64,000 nt of DNA, taken from positions 182,437 through 246,436 of the forward strand of contig NZ_JANDHW010000006.1 of the NCBI RefSeq assembly GCF_024330105.1. The letters run 5' to 3'. The notes beneath the pieces are model-generated. The model was not told the DNA's origin and made no database searches. It was given only the letters and a program-made list of their open reading frames with translations. A program made the translations under genes and the position numbers. Source of the DNA: Coprobacter tertius. GTDB lineage: Bacteria; Bacteroidota; Bacteroidia; Bacteroidales; Coprobacteraceae. Below, one piece after another: positions 56,454-64,000 of this stretch. The stretch's first letter is position 1. The number at the start of each line of letters is the position of its first letter.

Positions 56454-56461
56454 TAATTTTG
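56454..56461 (+). promoter_or_regulatory. Candidate -7 element for the gene at 56488
   Basis: TAATTTTG matches TAnnTTTG; no clear TTTG at -33. The leader would be about 20 bases. A matching TACATTTG on the minus strand at 56358-56365 could serve dnaN, also without a clear -33. Confidence 0.4.
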
Positions 56462-56487
56462 CAATTATAATTAATCGACTTTTGGAC

Positions 56488-57912
56488 ATGGCTCAAAAAC
56501 CTAAAACAAAATATATTTTTTCGATATCGGTTATTACAACAGTAATAATAGCTGCCCTATTGTGGTTTTATTTATCGGACAAAAGCACTCCTGTACCGGC
56601 AAATGCCGATATCTCTGCTTATATTCCAGTTAACGGGAATCTTTTTTTAGTGGGCATCAACGATAAAAACGGATATTCCGATCTGTTTACCCCGTTAATA
56701 AAAAAGAATCTTATCGACAAATATCCCGATGGTGATATTCTTGCAAACATTTTAATCAATCTCTACAATTATATTCCCCGAACTTCCGAAAAAGGGCGTT
56801 CATATCTCGGCGGATATACTAACGGAAAAGAGCAACCGACGTGCATTGCGTGGTTTATGCTCGAAGAAGAAATCGCACTCGAAAAAAAAATTTTACAAAG
56901 AACCTTACAAATTGATTTCGAACCGGTAAAACAAACTTACCGTGGATATGATATCTGGCTATATCCGCTAAATAACGGTGAATTTATTTCCTGTTTCAAA
57001 CAAATGAATGTTTTCGCTGCTTCTACCGATATCGAACTACTAAAACGATCTATCGACAATTTTATATTACAACAACCTTCCCTAAAATTTCCCGGCTTTT
57101 ACAATGCTTTACTGACAGCCCAAAAATCAGGTAGTTTAACTCTTCTCGAACCGGGAGTAAACTATCTTTCGGCAATCGGTCTATCTCCGGATAGTTCCCG
57201 GTGGCTGTCCAGCGACGTATCGATAGAAAATGGCGATCTCTGGATATCCGGATATATCGGTTCACCCTTAAATAACACTCCATCTAAAACAGAAGAAACC
57301 GAAGATATCTCGGCCAATAAATTAAGTGAAAGGACATTTGCCGGTATACAATACAAAAAATGTTTTGTTAAGGAAATAGTACATCATCTTTTTCCGGATA
57401 AAAATATCTCCGTTACCGATACCAGCCTCAATCAATTAGCCGGAAAATGTTTGCAAACAATATATCTTACCTCAAAAGACTCTATACCTGTAACCGAAAA
57501 AATAGCAATCATTTCTACAGATTCATTACCGGCATACGATAAACAGGAAAATAAAATAAAAGTGATGTTTAACGATTCCACTCAATCTTTTATCTACACG
57601 GCTATCGACGGCAAACGATTATTACTCGGAAATAATGAGAAAAGTCTCGATAATTACCTGAACGACCTGAAAAACAATAAACTTTTATCCTTAAAGAATC
57701 CGACTTTCCAAAAGTTATTTACCCAAACGACAGGCGTTGCCGACCGCATCGTTTTCGGAGACGGTGGCGCGATAAAAAGGTTGGCGGCCCATGAAAAAAT
57801 CAGGCCTCTTTTACCCTTACCGATCATTCCCGATCATATTTTTCTCAACGAGATAAGCCATGAAGGAACAAGGGCCGTATACAGCAATACGATAATCGCA
57901 GGCAATAATTAA
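56488..57912 (+). CDS. Membrane-anchored protein of unknown function (DUF3352-like)
   Basis: A 474-residue protein from the ATG at 56488 (a TTG six bases upstream is less likely). One N-terminal transmembrane helix (IFSISVITTVIIAALLWFYL) follows a short basic stretch, so most of the protein is outside the inner membrane. The mature part reads ADISAYIPVNGNLFLVGIND and later SLKNPTFQKLFTQTTGVADR, which recalls the DUF3352-type proteins with repeated beta modules, but this is a weak resemblance. No catalytic motif is seen. It stands alone between dnaN (divergent) and fcl (convergent). Confidence 0.8.
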   Translation: MAQKPKTKYIFSISVITTVIIAALLWFYLSDKSTPVPANADISAYIPVNGNLFLVGINDKNGYSDLFTPLIKKNLIDKYPDGDILANILINLYNYIPRTSEKGRSYLGGYTNGKEQPTCIAWFMLEEEIALEKKILQRTLQIDFEPVKQTYRGYDIWLYPLNNGEFISCFKQMNVFAASTDIELLKRSIDNFILQQPSLKFPGFYNALLTAQKSGSLTLLEPGVNYLSAIGLSPDSSRWLSSDVSIENGDLWISGYIGSPLNNTPSKTEETEDISANKLSERTFAGIQYKKCFVKEIVHHLFPDKNISVTDTSLNQLAGKCLQTIYLTSKDSIPVTEKIAIISTDSLPAYDKQENKIKVMFNDSTQSFIYTAIDGKRLLLGNNEKSLDNYLNDLKNNKLLSLKNPTFQKLFTQTTGVADRIVFGDGGAIKRLAAHEKIRPLLPLPIIPDHIFLNEISHEGTRAVYSNTIIAGNN

Positions 57913-57925
57913 AAAATAAAAAAAG

Positions 57926-57959
57926 AAACCCGCGAATCTTATCGAATCTTCGCGGGTTT
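57926..57959. terminator. Bidirectional terminator between the DUF3352-like gene and fcl
   Basis: An 11-bp stem (57926-57936 with 57949-57959), 12-base loop. On the minus strand a strong T-rich tail follows, on the plus strand only TTTAAC. Confidence 0.8.
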
Positions 57960-57980
57960 AACATATCTATCTGAAGGCTT

Positions 57981-59057
57981 TTACTTTACCGATTGTAAAT
58001 ACCAATCATACATACGTTTTACACCATCATCGATCTCGATTTTATGATGCCATCCCAAACGATGTAATTTCGACACATCGGTCAATTTACGCATCGTACC
58101 GTCCGGCTTCTGCGGATCGAATACAAGTTTTCCTTTATAACCAATTGCATTCACAATCATTTCAGCTAGCTCTCGTATCGAAACTTCTTTACCCGTTCCG
58201 ATATTAATATGGCAATTTCGAATATCGGCTTTATCCCCCTTAACATCATCAAAATTTACATGTTCCATCACAAAGACCGAAGCATCTGCCATTTCCTCAC
58301 TCCATAAAAATTCCCGTAAAGGTTTACCGGTACCCCAAAGTTCCACTTTATCGGAATTTATACCGTATTTATTCAACACAAATAAAATTTCATCATTCGT
58401 ATTCTTTCCATTTATGCCTTCGACAGGTCGCAGATCCATATCTCGACGTACAGCGGGCCAATTTCCTTCATACAAACATTTTCCCAAATGTATTTTTCGT
58501 ATCATGGCCGGAAGCACATGGCTTCGTTCAAGGTCGAAATTATCGTTTGGCCCGTATAAATTTGTCGGCATTACTGCAATGTAATTAGTCCCGTACTGTA
58601 AATTGAAACTCTCACACATTTTTAACCCGGCTATTTTAGCAATAGCATACGGTTCATTGGTATACTCCAGCGGAGAAGTAAGCAATGCATCTTCTTTCAT
58701 CGGCTGTTCTGCATCCCGTGGATATATACAGGTACTTCCCAAAAAAAGAAGTTTCTTTACATTATGGCGAAAACTTTCTCCTATTACATTCTGCTGTATC
58801 TGCAAATTACGATAAATGAAATCGGCCCGGTACTTACTATTAGCCATAATTCCCCCTACATAAGCAGCCGCAAGAAAAACATATTCGGGCCGTTCTTTAT
58901 CAAAAAAATTTCGTACGGCCACGCCATCGAGTAGATCGAGTTCGCTATGCGTACGACCAATCAGAGAAGTATAGCCTTTCGATTTCAGATTATTCCATAT
59001 CGCCGATCCGACAAGCCCATGATGACCGGCAACATATATTTTCGCATTCTTTTCCAT
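57981..59057 (-). CDS. fcl: GDP-L-fucose synthase Fcl (WcaG)
   Basis: NADPH-dependent epimerase/reductase that makes GDP-L-fucose from GDP-4-keto-6-deoxymannose. It has 358 residues; the Rossmann motif GHHGLVGSAIW is near the N-terminus, and the short-chain catalytic YAIAK lies in EPYAIAKIAGLKMCESF. Also seen are SSTCIYP-like GSTCIYPRDAEQPM and MPTNLYGPNDNFDLERSHV. It is 2 bases after gmd and is the last of three genes giving GDP-fucose from mannose-1-phosphate. A Bacteroidales cell uses it for fucosylated surface glycans and glycoproteins. Confidence 0.97.
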   Translation of the reverse strand: MEKNAKIYVAGHHGLVGSAIWNNLKSKGYTSLIGRTHSELDLLDGVAVRNFFDKERPEYVFLAAAYVGGIMANSKYRADFIYRNLQIQQNVIGESFRHNVKKLLFLGSTCIYPRDAEQPMKEDALLTSPLEYTNEPYAIAKIAGLKMCESFNLQYGTNYIAVMPTNLYGPNDNFDLERSHVLPAMIRKIHLGKCLYEGNWPAVRRDMDLRPVEGINGKNTNDEILFVLNKYGINSDKVELWGTGKPLREFLWSEEMADASVFVMEHVNFDDVKGDKADIRNCHINIGTGKEVSIRELAEMIVNAIGYKGKLVFDPQKPDGTMRKLTDVSKLHRLGWHHKIEIDDGVKRMYDWYLQSVK

Positions 59058-59059
59058 TC

Positions 59060-60139
59060 CTATATTTCGGATCTGAGTGCCAGATTTTTTACAAATCTCA
59101 TATCGTATTCCACCATTATACGTACCAAATCTTCAAAAGAAGTTTTACGGGGATTCCACCCCAACAATGTACGAGCTTTGGTAGGATCTCCCAATAACTG
59201 CTCCACATCCGAAGGCCTGAAATATTTAGGATCCACCTCTACCAGAACACGGCCGGTTTTCACATCGATTCCTTTTTCATCCACACCTTCACCTTCCCAT
59301 TTCAGATCGATACCAGCTTCGGCAAATGCCAGTGTACAAAATTCCCGCACAGAATGCATTTCTCCGGTAGCTATCACAAAATCTTCGGGTTTATCATGCT
59401 GTAACATCAACCACATACATTCTATATAATCGCGAGCATATCCCCAATCGCGTTTGGCATCGAGATTACCCAGATACAATTTATCCTGCATTCCCAAAAC
59501 AATGCGTGCCGCAGCCAATGTAATTTTACGGGTAACAAAATTTTCACCTCGCCGTTCGCTTTCATGATTGAATAATATACCGTTCACAGCAAACATATCA
59601 TAAGATTCCCGATAATTTTTGGTAATCCAAAATCCGTATTGTTTAGCAACTCCATAAGGTGAACGCGGATAAAAAGGAGTTGTTTCTTTCTGAGGTATCT
59701 CCTGCACTTTGCCAAATAATTCGGAGGTAGAAGCCTGGTAAATACGCGTTTTTTTCTCAAACCCGAGAATTCTAACAGCCTCCAGCAACCGAAGAGTTCC
59801 TACAGCATCGGTTTCGGCAGTATATTCAGGCACATCAAAACTTACTTTTACATGACTTTGCGCCGCTAAATTATATATTTCATCAGGTTGTATGCTCTGT
59901 ATAATGCGGATAAGAGAACTCGAATCGGTCATATCGCCGTAATGCAGATTAACCAATCGGCGTTGCTTCATATCACGCACCCACTCGTCGAGGTACAAAT
60001 GTTCGATACGACCGGTATTGAAAGAAGAAGAACGACGGATAATCCCATGTACATCATATCCCTTTTCAATCAGAAACTCCGCAAGAAAAGAACCGTCCTG
60101 ACCCGTAATACCGGTAATCAGTGCAACTTTATTTGCCAT
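59060..60139 (-). CDS. gmd: GDP-mannose 4,6-dehydratase Gmd
   Basis: First committed step of GDP-fucose synthesis. It has 359 residues with [19 protein letters not shown] at the NADP-binding site, [14 protein letters not shown], and catalytic YGVAK in [32 protein letters not shown] is the standard Gmd segment. It lies 22 bases after manC and 2 bases before fcl. Confidence 0.97.
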   Translation of the reverse strand: MANKVALITGITGQDGSFLAEFLIEKGYDVHGIIRRSSSFNTGRIEHLYLDEWVRDMKQRRLVNLHYGDMTDSSSLIRIIQSIQPDEIYNLAAQSHVKVSFDVPEYTAETDAVGTLRLLEAVRILGFEKKTRIYQASTSELFGKVQEIPQKETTPFYPRSPYGVAKQYGFWITKNYRESYDMFAVNGILFNHESERRGENFVTRKITLAAARIVLGMQDKLYLGNLDAKRDWGYARDYIECMWLMLQHDKPEDFVIATGEMHSVREFCTLAFAEAGIDLKWEGEGVDEKGIDVKTGRVLVEVDPKYFRPSDVEQLLGDPTKARTLLGWNPRKTSFEDLVRIMVEYDMRFVKNLALRSEI

Positions 60140-60161
60140 ATTTATAAAATTTATTAATATA

Positions 60162-61211
60162 TTATTTGAGGAAATCTTTTATATGCTGTTCCTCTTCCAA
60201 CTTACATATCAGCAATGTATCGCCTTTTTCGGCAATAATATAACCGTCGAGTCCCTGAATAACTACTCTTTTCCCCGCAGGGACATGTACCACGCAGTTC
60301 TTCGAATCTATAAGAGTCACCTGGTCCCCTACTGTTGCATTTTCTGCATCATCATGGGACAATAAAGTATGTAACGATCCCCAAGTACCCAAATCAGACC
60401 ATCCGAAATCAGCCGGAAAAACATATATATCTTTCGCTTTTTCCATAACAGCATAATCGATCGATATTTTAGTACAGTCGGGAAACATTTCATCAATGCA
60501 TTCCTGCTCTTTCGAAGTAAAAAATACATCGTTCAGCCTATCAAATGCAGAGGCCATGTCGGGCTGGAAAGTACGAAAAGCCTTTTCTATGGTTTTTACA
60601 TTCCAAATAAAAAGTCCTGCGTTCCAAAAATAATTACCGGCCTCGAGATAAGCTTGTGCAGTTTCAAAATCGGGTTTTTCACGAAACGATTCTACCCGAT
60701 GTATCTCGGGAGCTACCACGTCTGGTAAAGCGGCAATATATCCATAACCGGTCTCCGGACGGGTCGGATTCATCCCCAATGTAAGAATAGCATCACGACT
60801 TGCGGTAAAATCGAGTGACTTACGTATAACACGGCGAAATTCTTTTACATCGGTAACGATATGGTCCGAGGCGGTAACCACCATGTTGGCATCGGGAAAG
60901 CGTTTTTTAATTTTCCAACTTACATAAGCGATACAGGGAGCCGTATTACGCATACATGGTTCCAGTAATATGTTCGATTCGGGAAGATTCGGTAACTGTT
61001 CCCTCACCAGTGAAAAGTATTTTTTAGACGTAACCACCCACATATTTTCTATCGGAGCAATACCTTCGAAACGATCTGCAGTCAGTTGCAATAAAGTTCG
61101 TCCGCAACCTGTTACATCGATAAACTGTTTAGGATTCTCGGGTGTACTCATCGGCCAAAAACGGCTTCCGATACCACCAGCCATAATAACTATATGATTA
61201 TTTTCTGCCAT
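60162..61211 (-). CDS. manC: Mannose-1-phosphate guanylyltransferase
   Basis: Makes GDP-mannose from mannose-1-phosphate and GTP. The start at 61211 ([20 protein letters not shown]) gives 349 residues. The pyrophosphorylase signature [20 protein letters not shown] is clear, followed by [17 protein letters not shown] and ASDHIV. It is a single-function enzyme, without the phosphomannose isomerase domain found in longer ManC proteins. First gene of the manC-gmd-fcl operon; a -7-like TAAATTTG on the minus strand at 61291-61298 may belong to its promoter. Confidence 0.95.
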   Translation of the reverse strand: MAENNHIVIMAGGIGSRFWPMSTPENPKQFIDVTGCGRTLLQLTADRFEGIAPIENMWVVTSKKYFSLVREQLPNLPESNILLEPCMRNTAPCIAYVSWKIKKRFPDANMVVTASDHIVTDVKEFRRVIRKSLDFTASRDAILTLGMNPTRPETGYGYIAALPDVVAPEIHRVESFREKPDFETAQAYLEAGNYFWNAGLFIWNVKTIEKAFRTFQPDMASAFDRLNDVFFTSKEQECIDEMFPDCTKISIDYAVMEKAKDIYVFPADFGWSDLGTWGSLHTLLSHDDAENATVGDQVTLIDSKNCVVHVPAGKRVVIQGLDGYIIAEKGDTLLICKLEEEQHIKDFLK

Positions 61212-61380
61212 GTTATTCGTCAGGTTATAAAAACCGGATACATGAAACATATCTTTTATGATATATTCCCCGTCTAAATTATTAACGATACAAATTTAAT
61301 AATATTTACCGAGCATTAAAAAAATGTTTCTTTTTATTCCCATAAACCGGTTTACACAAATCTAAAGAATAAAATTCTAT

Positions 61381-61411
61381 TTTGAAATCATACAAATAAA
61401 TATTATTTTTG
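61381..61411 (+). promoter_or_regulatory. Promoter of the UpxY-like gene
   Basis: TTTG at 61381-61384, 19-base spacer, TATTTTTG at 61404-61411, a full consensus match. The leader to the ATG at 61432 would be only about 14 bases. Confidence 0.75.
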
Positions 61412-61431
61412 GCATCAACTAATAATATGAG

Positions 61432-61956
61432 ATGACAGATATCCCCCGATATTGGCACGCCGTATATACTACCTCACGTTCCGAGAAGAGAGTAAAAGAA
61501 CGTTTTGAGATTCAGGGTATAGAACATTTTCTTCCCATACAAACAATTATACGTCAGTGGAAATACCGGAAACAGAAGGTGCGTATCCCTGTAATCGCAG
61601 GGATGATCTTCGTTAAAGTATCCCGTGCAGAACAATTACAAGTATTAAAAACACCAGGTGTCGTTACTTTTTTACGTTTAAGAGGATCTTCTACTGCTGC
61701 AATCATTCCCGATAAACAAATAGAAGACTTCCGTTTCCTCGTTGAATATTCCGACCATGAGATTGAAATAACCAACGAAAATATAGAAATTGGCGATCGG
61801 GTTATTGTCACCGGCGGTTCTTTGCAAGGCCTTACCGGTGAACTCATACAACGCAAGGGTGAATTTAAAGTCATTGTCCGCATAGAAGCATTCGGTTGTG
61901 CAATGGTAACTATTCCGGGAGCGTTGGTAGAACCCGTAAAAAACATATCCATATAA
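61432..61956 (+). CDS. UpxY/NusG-like transcription antitermination factor
   Basis: A 174-residue NusG paralogue. The N-terminal NGN domain (RYWHAVYTTSRSEKRVKERF through VVTFLRLRG) binds RNA polymerase, and the C-terminal KOW domain shows GDRVIVTGGSLQGLTGEL (about residues 120-138). In Bacteroides, such UpxY proteins head capsule operons and let polymerase read through their long leaders. Here the gene has its own strong promoter and a very short leader, and the next gene is a sensor kinase, while the GDP-fucose genes lie divergently. It is clearly a specialised NusG paralogue, as it lies outside any secE/rplK setting. Its target operon is not visible. Confidence 0.92.
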   Translation: MTDIPRYWHAVYTTSRSEKRVKERFEIQGIEHFLPIQTIIRQWKYRKQKVRIPVIAGMIFVKVSRAEQLQVLKTPGVVTFLRLRGSSTAAIIPDKQIEDFRFLVEYSDHEIEITNENIEIGDRVIVTGGSLQGLTGELIQRKGEFKVIVRIEAFGCAMVTIPGALVEPVKNISI

Positions 61957-62028
61957 ACATAAGACACGTTTATATACATCCTCCAGAACAGAGGTACCGG
62001 ACACCTGATTATTATAAAATTCTTATCT

Positions 62029-63921
62029 ATGGAAAAACATCCTGATTTCGATTTTTTTTCAGAATTGATGACTAACGCCAACATGGGTTGGTGGGAAGCC
62101 GATCTGGAAAATGAAATTTACATCTGTTCCCAATACATATCCAATTTACTGAATCTCGGACAAGACGGAATTATCAGTTTCTCCGATTTTAATAAACGTA
62201 TTTTAAAAGAAGAACAACGGCCTACTACGGTTCATTCTTTTAATTTACAAAATACAAAAGAAGCCGTATATCTTCTCGATACCCTCAAAGGGCCTATATG
62301 GGTACGCAGTAAAATTTGTTTTCAAAAGATCGATAATAATGGTAAGACCATAGTTTACGGCATAGCCGAAACCCAAGACGGGCCAGACATGGCATCGGCT
62401 TATCAAGCTTTGCAAAAAAACGAAAGAATACTTTATACTATATATAAATATCTTCCCGTAGGTTTAGAATTATACGACATAAACGGTGTCCTGATCGATT
62501 TGAACGACAAAGAACTGGACATATTCCATTTAAAGAAAAAAGAAGACATACTGGGCATAAACATTTTCGAAAATCCCATTTTTCCCGAAGATATGAAAGA
62601 AAAACTGAGAAATAACGAAAATGCCGACTTTACTTTCCGGTACGACTTTTCGAAATTAAACGGATATTACCAGACAAAAAAGAAAAAAGGGACGATCGAT
62701 CTGATGACAAAAGTCACTACTCTTTATGACGAAAATCAACAACCTTCGAACTACCTGCTGATTAATACCGATAAAACCGAATCAACTGTCGTTTATAATA
62801 AAATTCTGGAATTTGAAAAACTCTTTGAACTCGTAGGAAATTATTCGAAAGTAGGATATGCTTACTTTAATATCCTCTCTCAAAAAGGGCACGCATCTAA
62901 AAGTTGGTACAAGAATGTAGGAGAAAGATACGGAATTTCACTGAATAAAATAGTAGGTATATATTCCCATGTTCACCCGACTGATCGTAAGGTGTTAAAT
63001 AATTTCATCACTGAAGCCAAAAACGGAACTGCCCAAAAACTCAGCCACGAGATACGGGTACTCAGAAAAAATGGAAAACATACCTGGACTCATGTCAATT
63101 TACTGGTAAATAATTACGATCCGCAAAATAATATTATAGAACTCATCGCGATCAACTATGATATTACAGAAATGAAACTTACTGAAGAAATGCTCATCAA
63201 TGCAAAAAATAAAGCCGAAGAATCAGATCGTCTGAAATCTGCTTTTTTAGCCAGCATGAGTCACGAAATACGCACTCCGTTAAACGCGATCATCGGTTTT
63301 TCCAATTTATTATTATATGCCGATGATCAAACTGAAAAAGAACAGTATAACGCACTTATCAATCACAATAATGAATTATTACTTAAATTAATCGACGATA
63401 TACTCGATCTCTCCAAAATCGAATCGGGTAGCTTAGAACTGATACCTTCCTGGTTTAATCTTTCTGAATTTATAGAAGAATGTATCAAGGAATTTTCAAG
63501 TCAGGCTCCTCCTCAGGTAAAGATTATATTCCATAAAGCCGACTACGATTTTTGGGTCGAGCTCGATATCATGCGTATTAAACAAATATTAAATAATTTC
63601 ATATCAAACGCACTGAAAAACACAACGCAAGGGTCAATCGAGATTTCATATCAAACTCAACCTAATGGAATAAAAATATCCGTTTCCGATACCGGTCCCG
63701 GAATACCTCCTGATAAAATCGACAAAATATTCGAACGTTTCGAAAAACTCAATTCATTTACTCAGGGCATAGGTCTCGGATTACCGATATGTAAATCGAT
63801 TGTAGAAAAAATGGGCGGAAAAATCGGCGTTATCTCCGAAATAAACCGGGGCAGTACTTTTTGGTTCGAGATTCCCTGTCAGATACTAATTGCTGATGAT
63901 ACAAAAAATGATCAGCCATAA
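62029..63921 (+). CDS. PAS-domain sensor histidine kinase, soluble
   Basis: A 630-residue kinase with no signal peptide or transmembrane segment, so it senses a cytosolic signal. At least two and probably three PAS-like domains fill residues about 1-385 (WWEADLENEIYICSQYISNLL, LPVGLELYDINGVLIDLND, VHPTDRKVLNNFITEAKNG with a PAC-like end). The HisKA domain has His412 in SHEIRTPLNAIIGFSNLL. The ATPase domain shows NNFISNALKNT, SDTGPGIPP and GIGLGLPICKSIVEKMGG. No receiver domain is present, and no regulator gene follows inside the window. It starts 72 bases after the UpxY-like gene; they may share a transcript. The stop codon lies within the terminator hairpin. Confidence 0.93.
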   Translation: MEKHPDFDFFSELMTNANMGWWEADLENEIYICSQYISNLLNLGQDGIISFSDFNKRILKEEQRPTTVHSFNLQNTKEAVYLLDTLKGPIWVRSKICFQKIDNNGKTIVYGIAETQDGPDMASAYQALQKNERILYTIYKYLPVGLELYDINGVLIDLNDKELDIFHLKKKEDILGINIFENPIFPEDMKEKLRNNENADFTFRYDFSKLNGYYQTKKKKGTIDLMTKVTTLYDENQQPSNYLLINTDKTESTVVYNKILEFEKLFELVGNYSKVGYAYFNILSQKGHASKSWYKNVGERYGISLNKIVGIYSHVHPTDRKVLNNFITEAKNGTAQKLSHEIRVLRKNGKHTWTHVNLLVNNYDPQNNIIELIAINYDITEMKLTEEMLINAKNKAEESDRLKSAFLASMSHEIRTPLNAIIGFSNLLLYADDQTEKEQYNALINHNNELLLKLIDDILDLSKIESGSLELIPSWFNLSEFIEECIKEFSSQAPPQVKIIFHKADYDFWVELDIMRIKQILNNFISNALKNTTQGSIEISYQTQPNGIKISVSDTGPGIPPDKIDKIFERFEKLNSFTQGIGLGLPICKSIVEKMGGKIGVISEINRGSTFWFEIPCQILIADDTKNDQP

Positions 63922-63935
63922 GCTGATCATTTTTT
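63903..63935. terminator. Bidirectional terminator overlapping two convergent stop codons
   Basis: A 14-bp perfect stem (63903-63916 with 63922-63935), 5-base loop, A-run left and T-run right. The kinase TAA (63919-63921) is in the loop and the TGA of the minus-strand gene (63927-63929) is in the right arm. Confidence 0.85.
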
Positions 63936-64000
63936 ATCGATAAAGGATTTTATAAGTTCCGCAACCCGGATAATATCATCATCACCCAACGACGATCCCG
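63927..64000 (-). CDS. 3' end of an unidentified minus-strand gene
   Basis: On the minus strand a frame is open from the window edge to a TGA at 63927-63929 and reads GSSLGDDDIIRVAELIKSF followed by IDKK. About 24 residues are present, too few to name a family. It has the character of a real soluble protein tail with an amphipathic helix, and the shared terminator supports a convergent gene end here. Confidence 0.6.
   Translation of the reverse strand, partial: GSSLGDDDIIRVAELIKSFIDKK

Noticed and set aside
61554..62084. A 176-codon open frame antisense to the UpxY-like gene and the kinase start
   Set aside because: It spans two real genes on the other strand, has no credible start context and no recognisable sequence.

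Overview
The window is chromosomal DNA from a bacterium of the order Bacteroidales. The evidence is a fused LpxC/FabZ gene, an S46 dipeptidyl-peptidase, a bacterial serine palmitoyltransferase, a DUF4835/PorD-type protein, a C-terminal type IX secretion sorting tail on a glycosidase, a UpxY/NusG-like antiterminator, starts without Shine-Dalgarno sequences, and promoters of the Bacteroidetes form TTTG-N19-21-TAnnTTTG. The DNA is AT-rich. A genus cannot be fixed by reading alone; a gut Barnesiellaceae- or Dysgonomonadaceae-like organism would fit. No tRNA, rRNA, insertion sequence, phage gene or CRISPR array was found.

Layout. 1-2.9 kb: end of a thiamine operon (thiC, a HEAT-like unknown, thiH, thiF-like). 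2.9-6.3 kb: a DPP11-like secreted peptidase and an AraC regulator. 6.4-14.1 kb: an RND efflux operon (adaptor-pump-outer membrane factor), divergent from a LytS-type kinase and LytTR regulator; the gap between them holds a 19-bp direct repeat of period 21 bp, a likely LytTR binding site. 14.3-17.5 kb: a tricorn-like protease. 17.7-23.5 kb: a second RND operon. 23.6-26.2 kb: aldehyde dehydrogenase plus iron alcohol dehydrogenase. 26.3-29.8 kb: a secreted GH2 glycosidase. 30.2-31.7 kb: a small coiled-coil protein and serine palmitoyltransferase. 32.1-35.3 kb: lpxD, lpxC-fabZ, lpxA. 35.4-43.9 kb: a third RND operon followed by a secreted esterase and a GH3 glycosidase. 44.1-49.6 kb: pepD, a flippase-like membrane protein, ksgA, mgtE and an unknown secreted protein. 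49.7-56.3 kb: a minus-strand run dnaN, DnaQ-like exonuclease, coaBC, porD-like, recN, rlmB. 56.5-57.9 kb: an unknown membrane-anchored protein. 58-61.2 kb: GDP-fucose synthesis (manC, gmd, fcl). 61.4-63.9 kb: a UpxY-like antiterminator with a textbook promoter and a PAS sensor kinase. The right edge holds the 3' end of a minus-strand gene.

How it fits together. Much of the window concerns the cell envelope: lipid A and sphingolipid synthesis, GDP-fucose supply for surface glycans, three tripartite RND exporters each with a different gene order, secreted peptidases and glycosidases. The best regulatory signals are the LytTR repeat between the first efflux operon and its two-component system, a hairpin just before coaBC, and the UpxY-like gene that is followed by a sensor kinase instead of glycan genes. 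No wholly new defence or mobile system was recognised.
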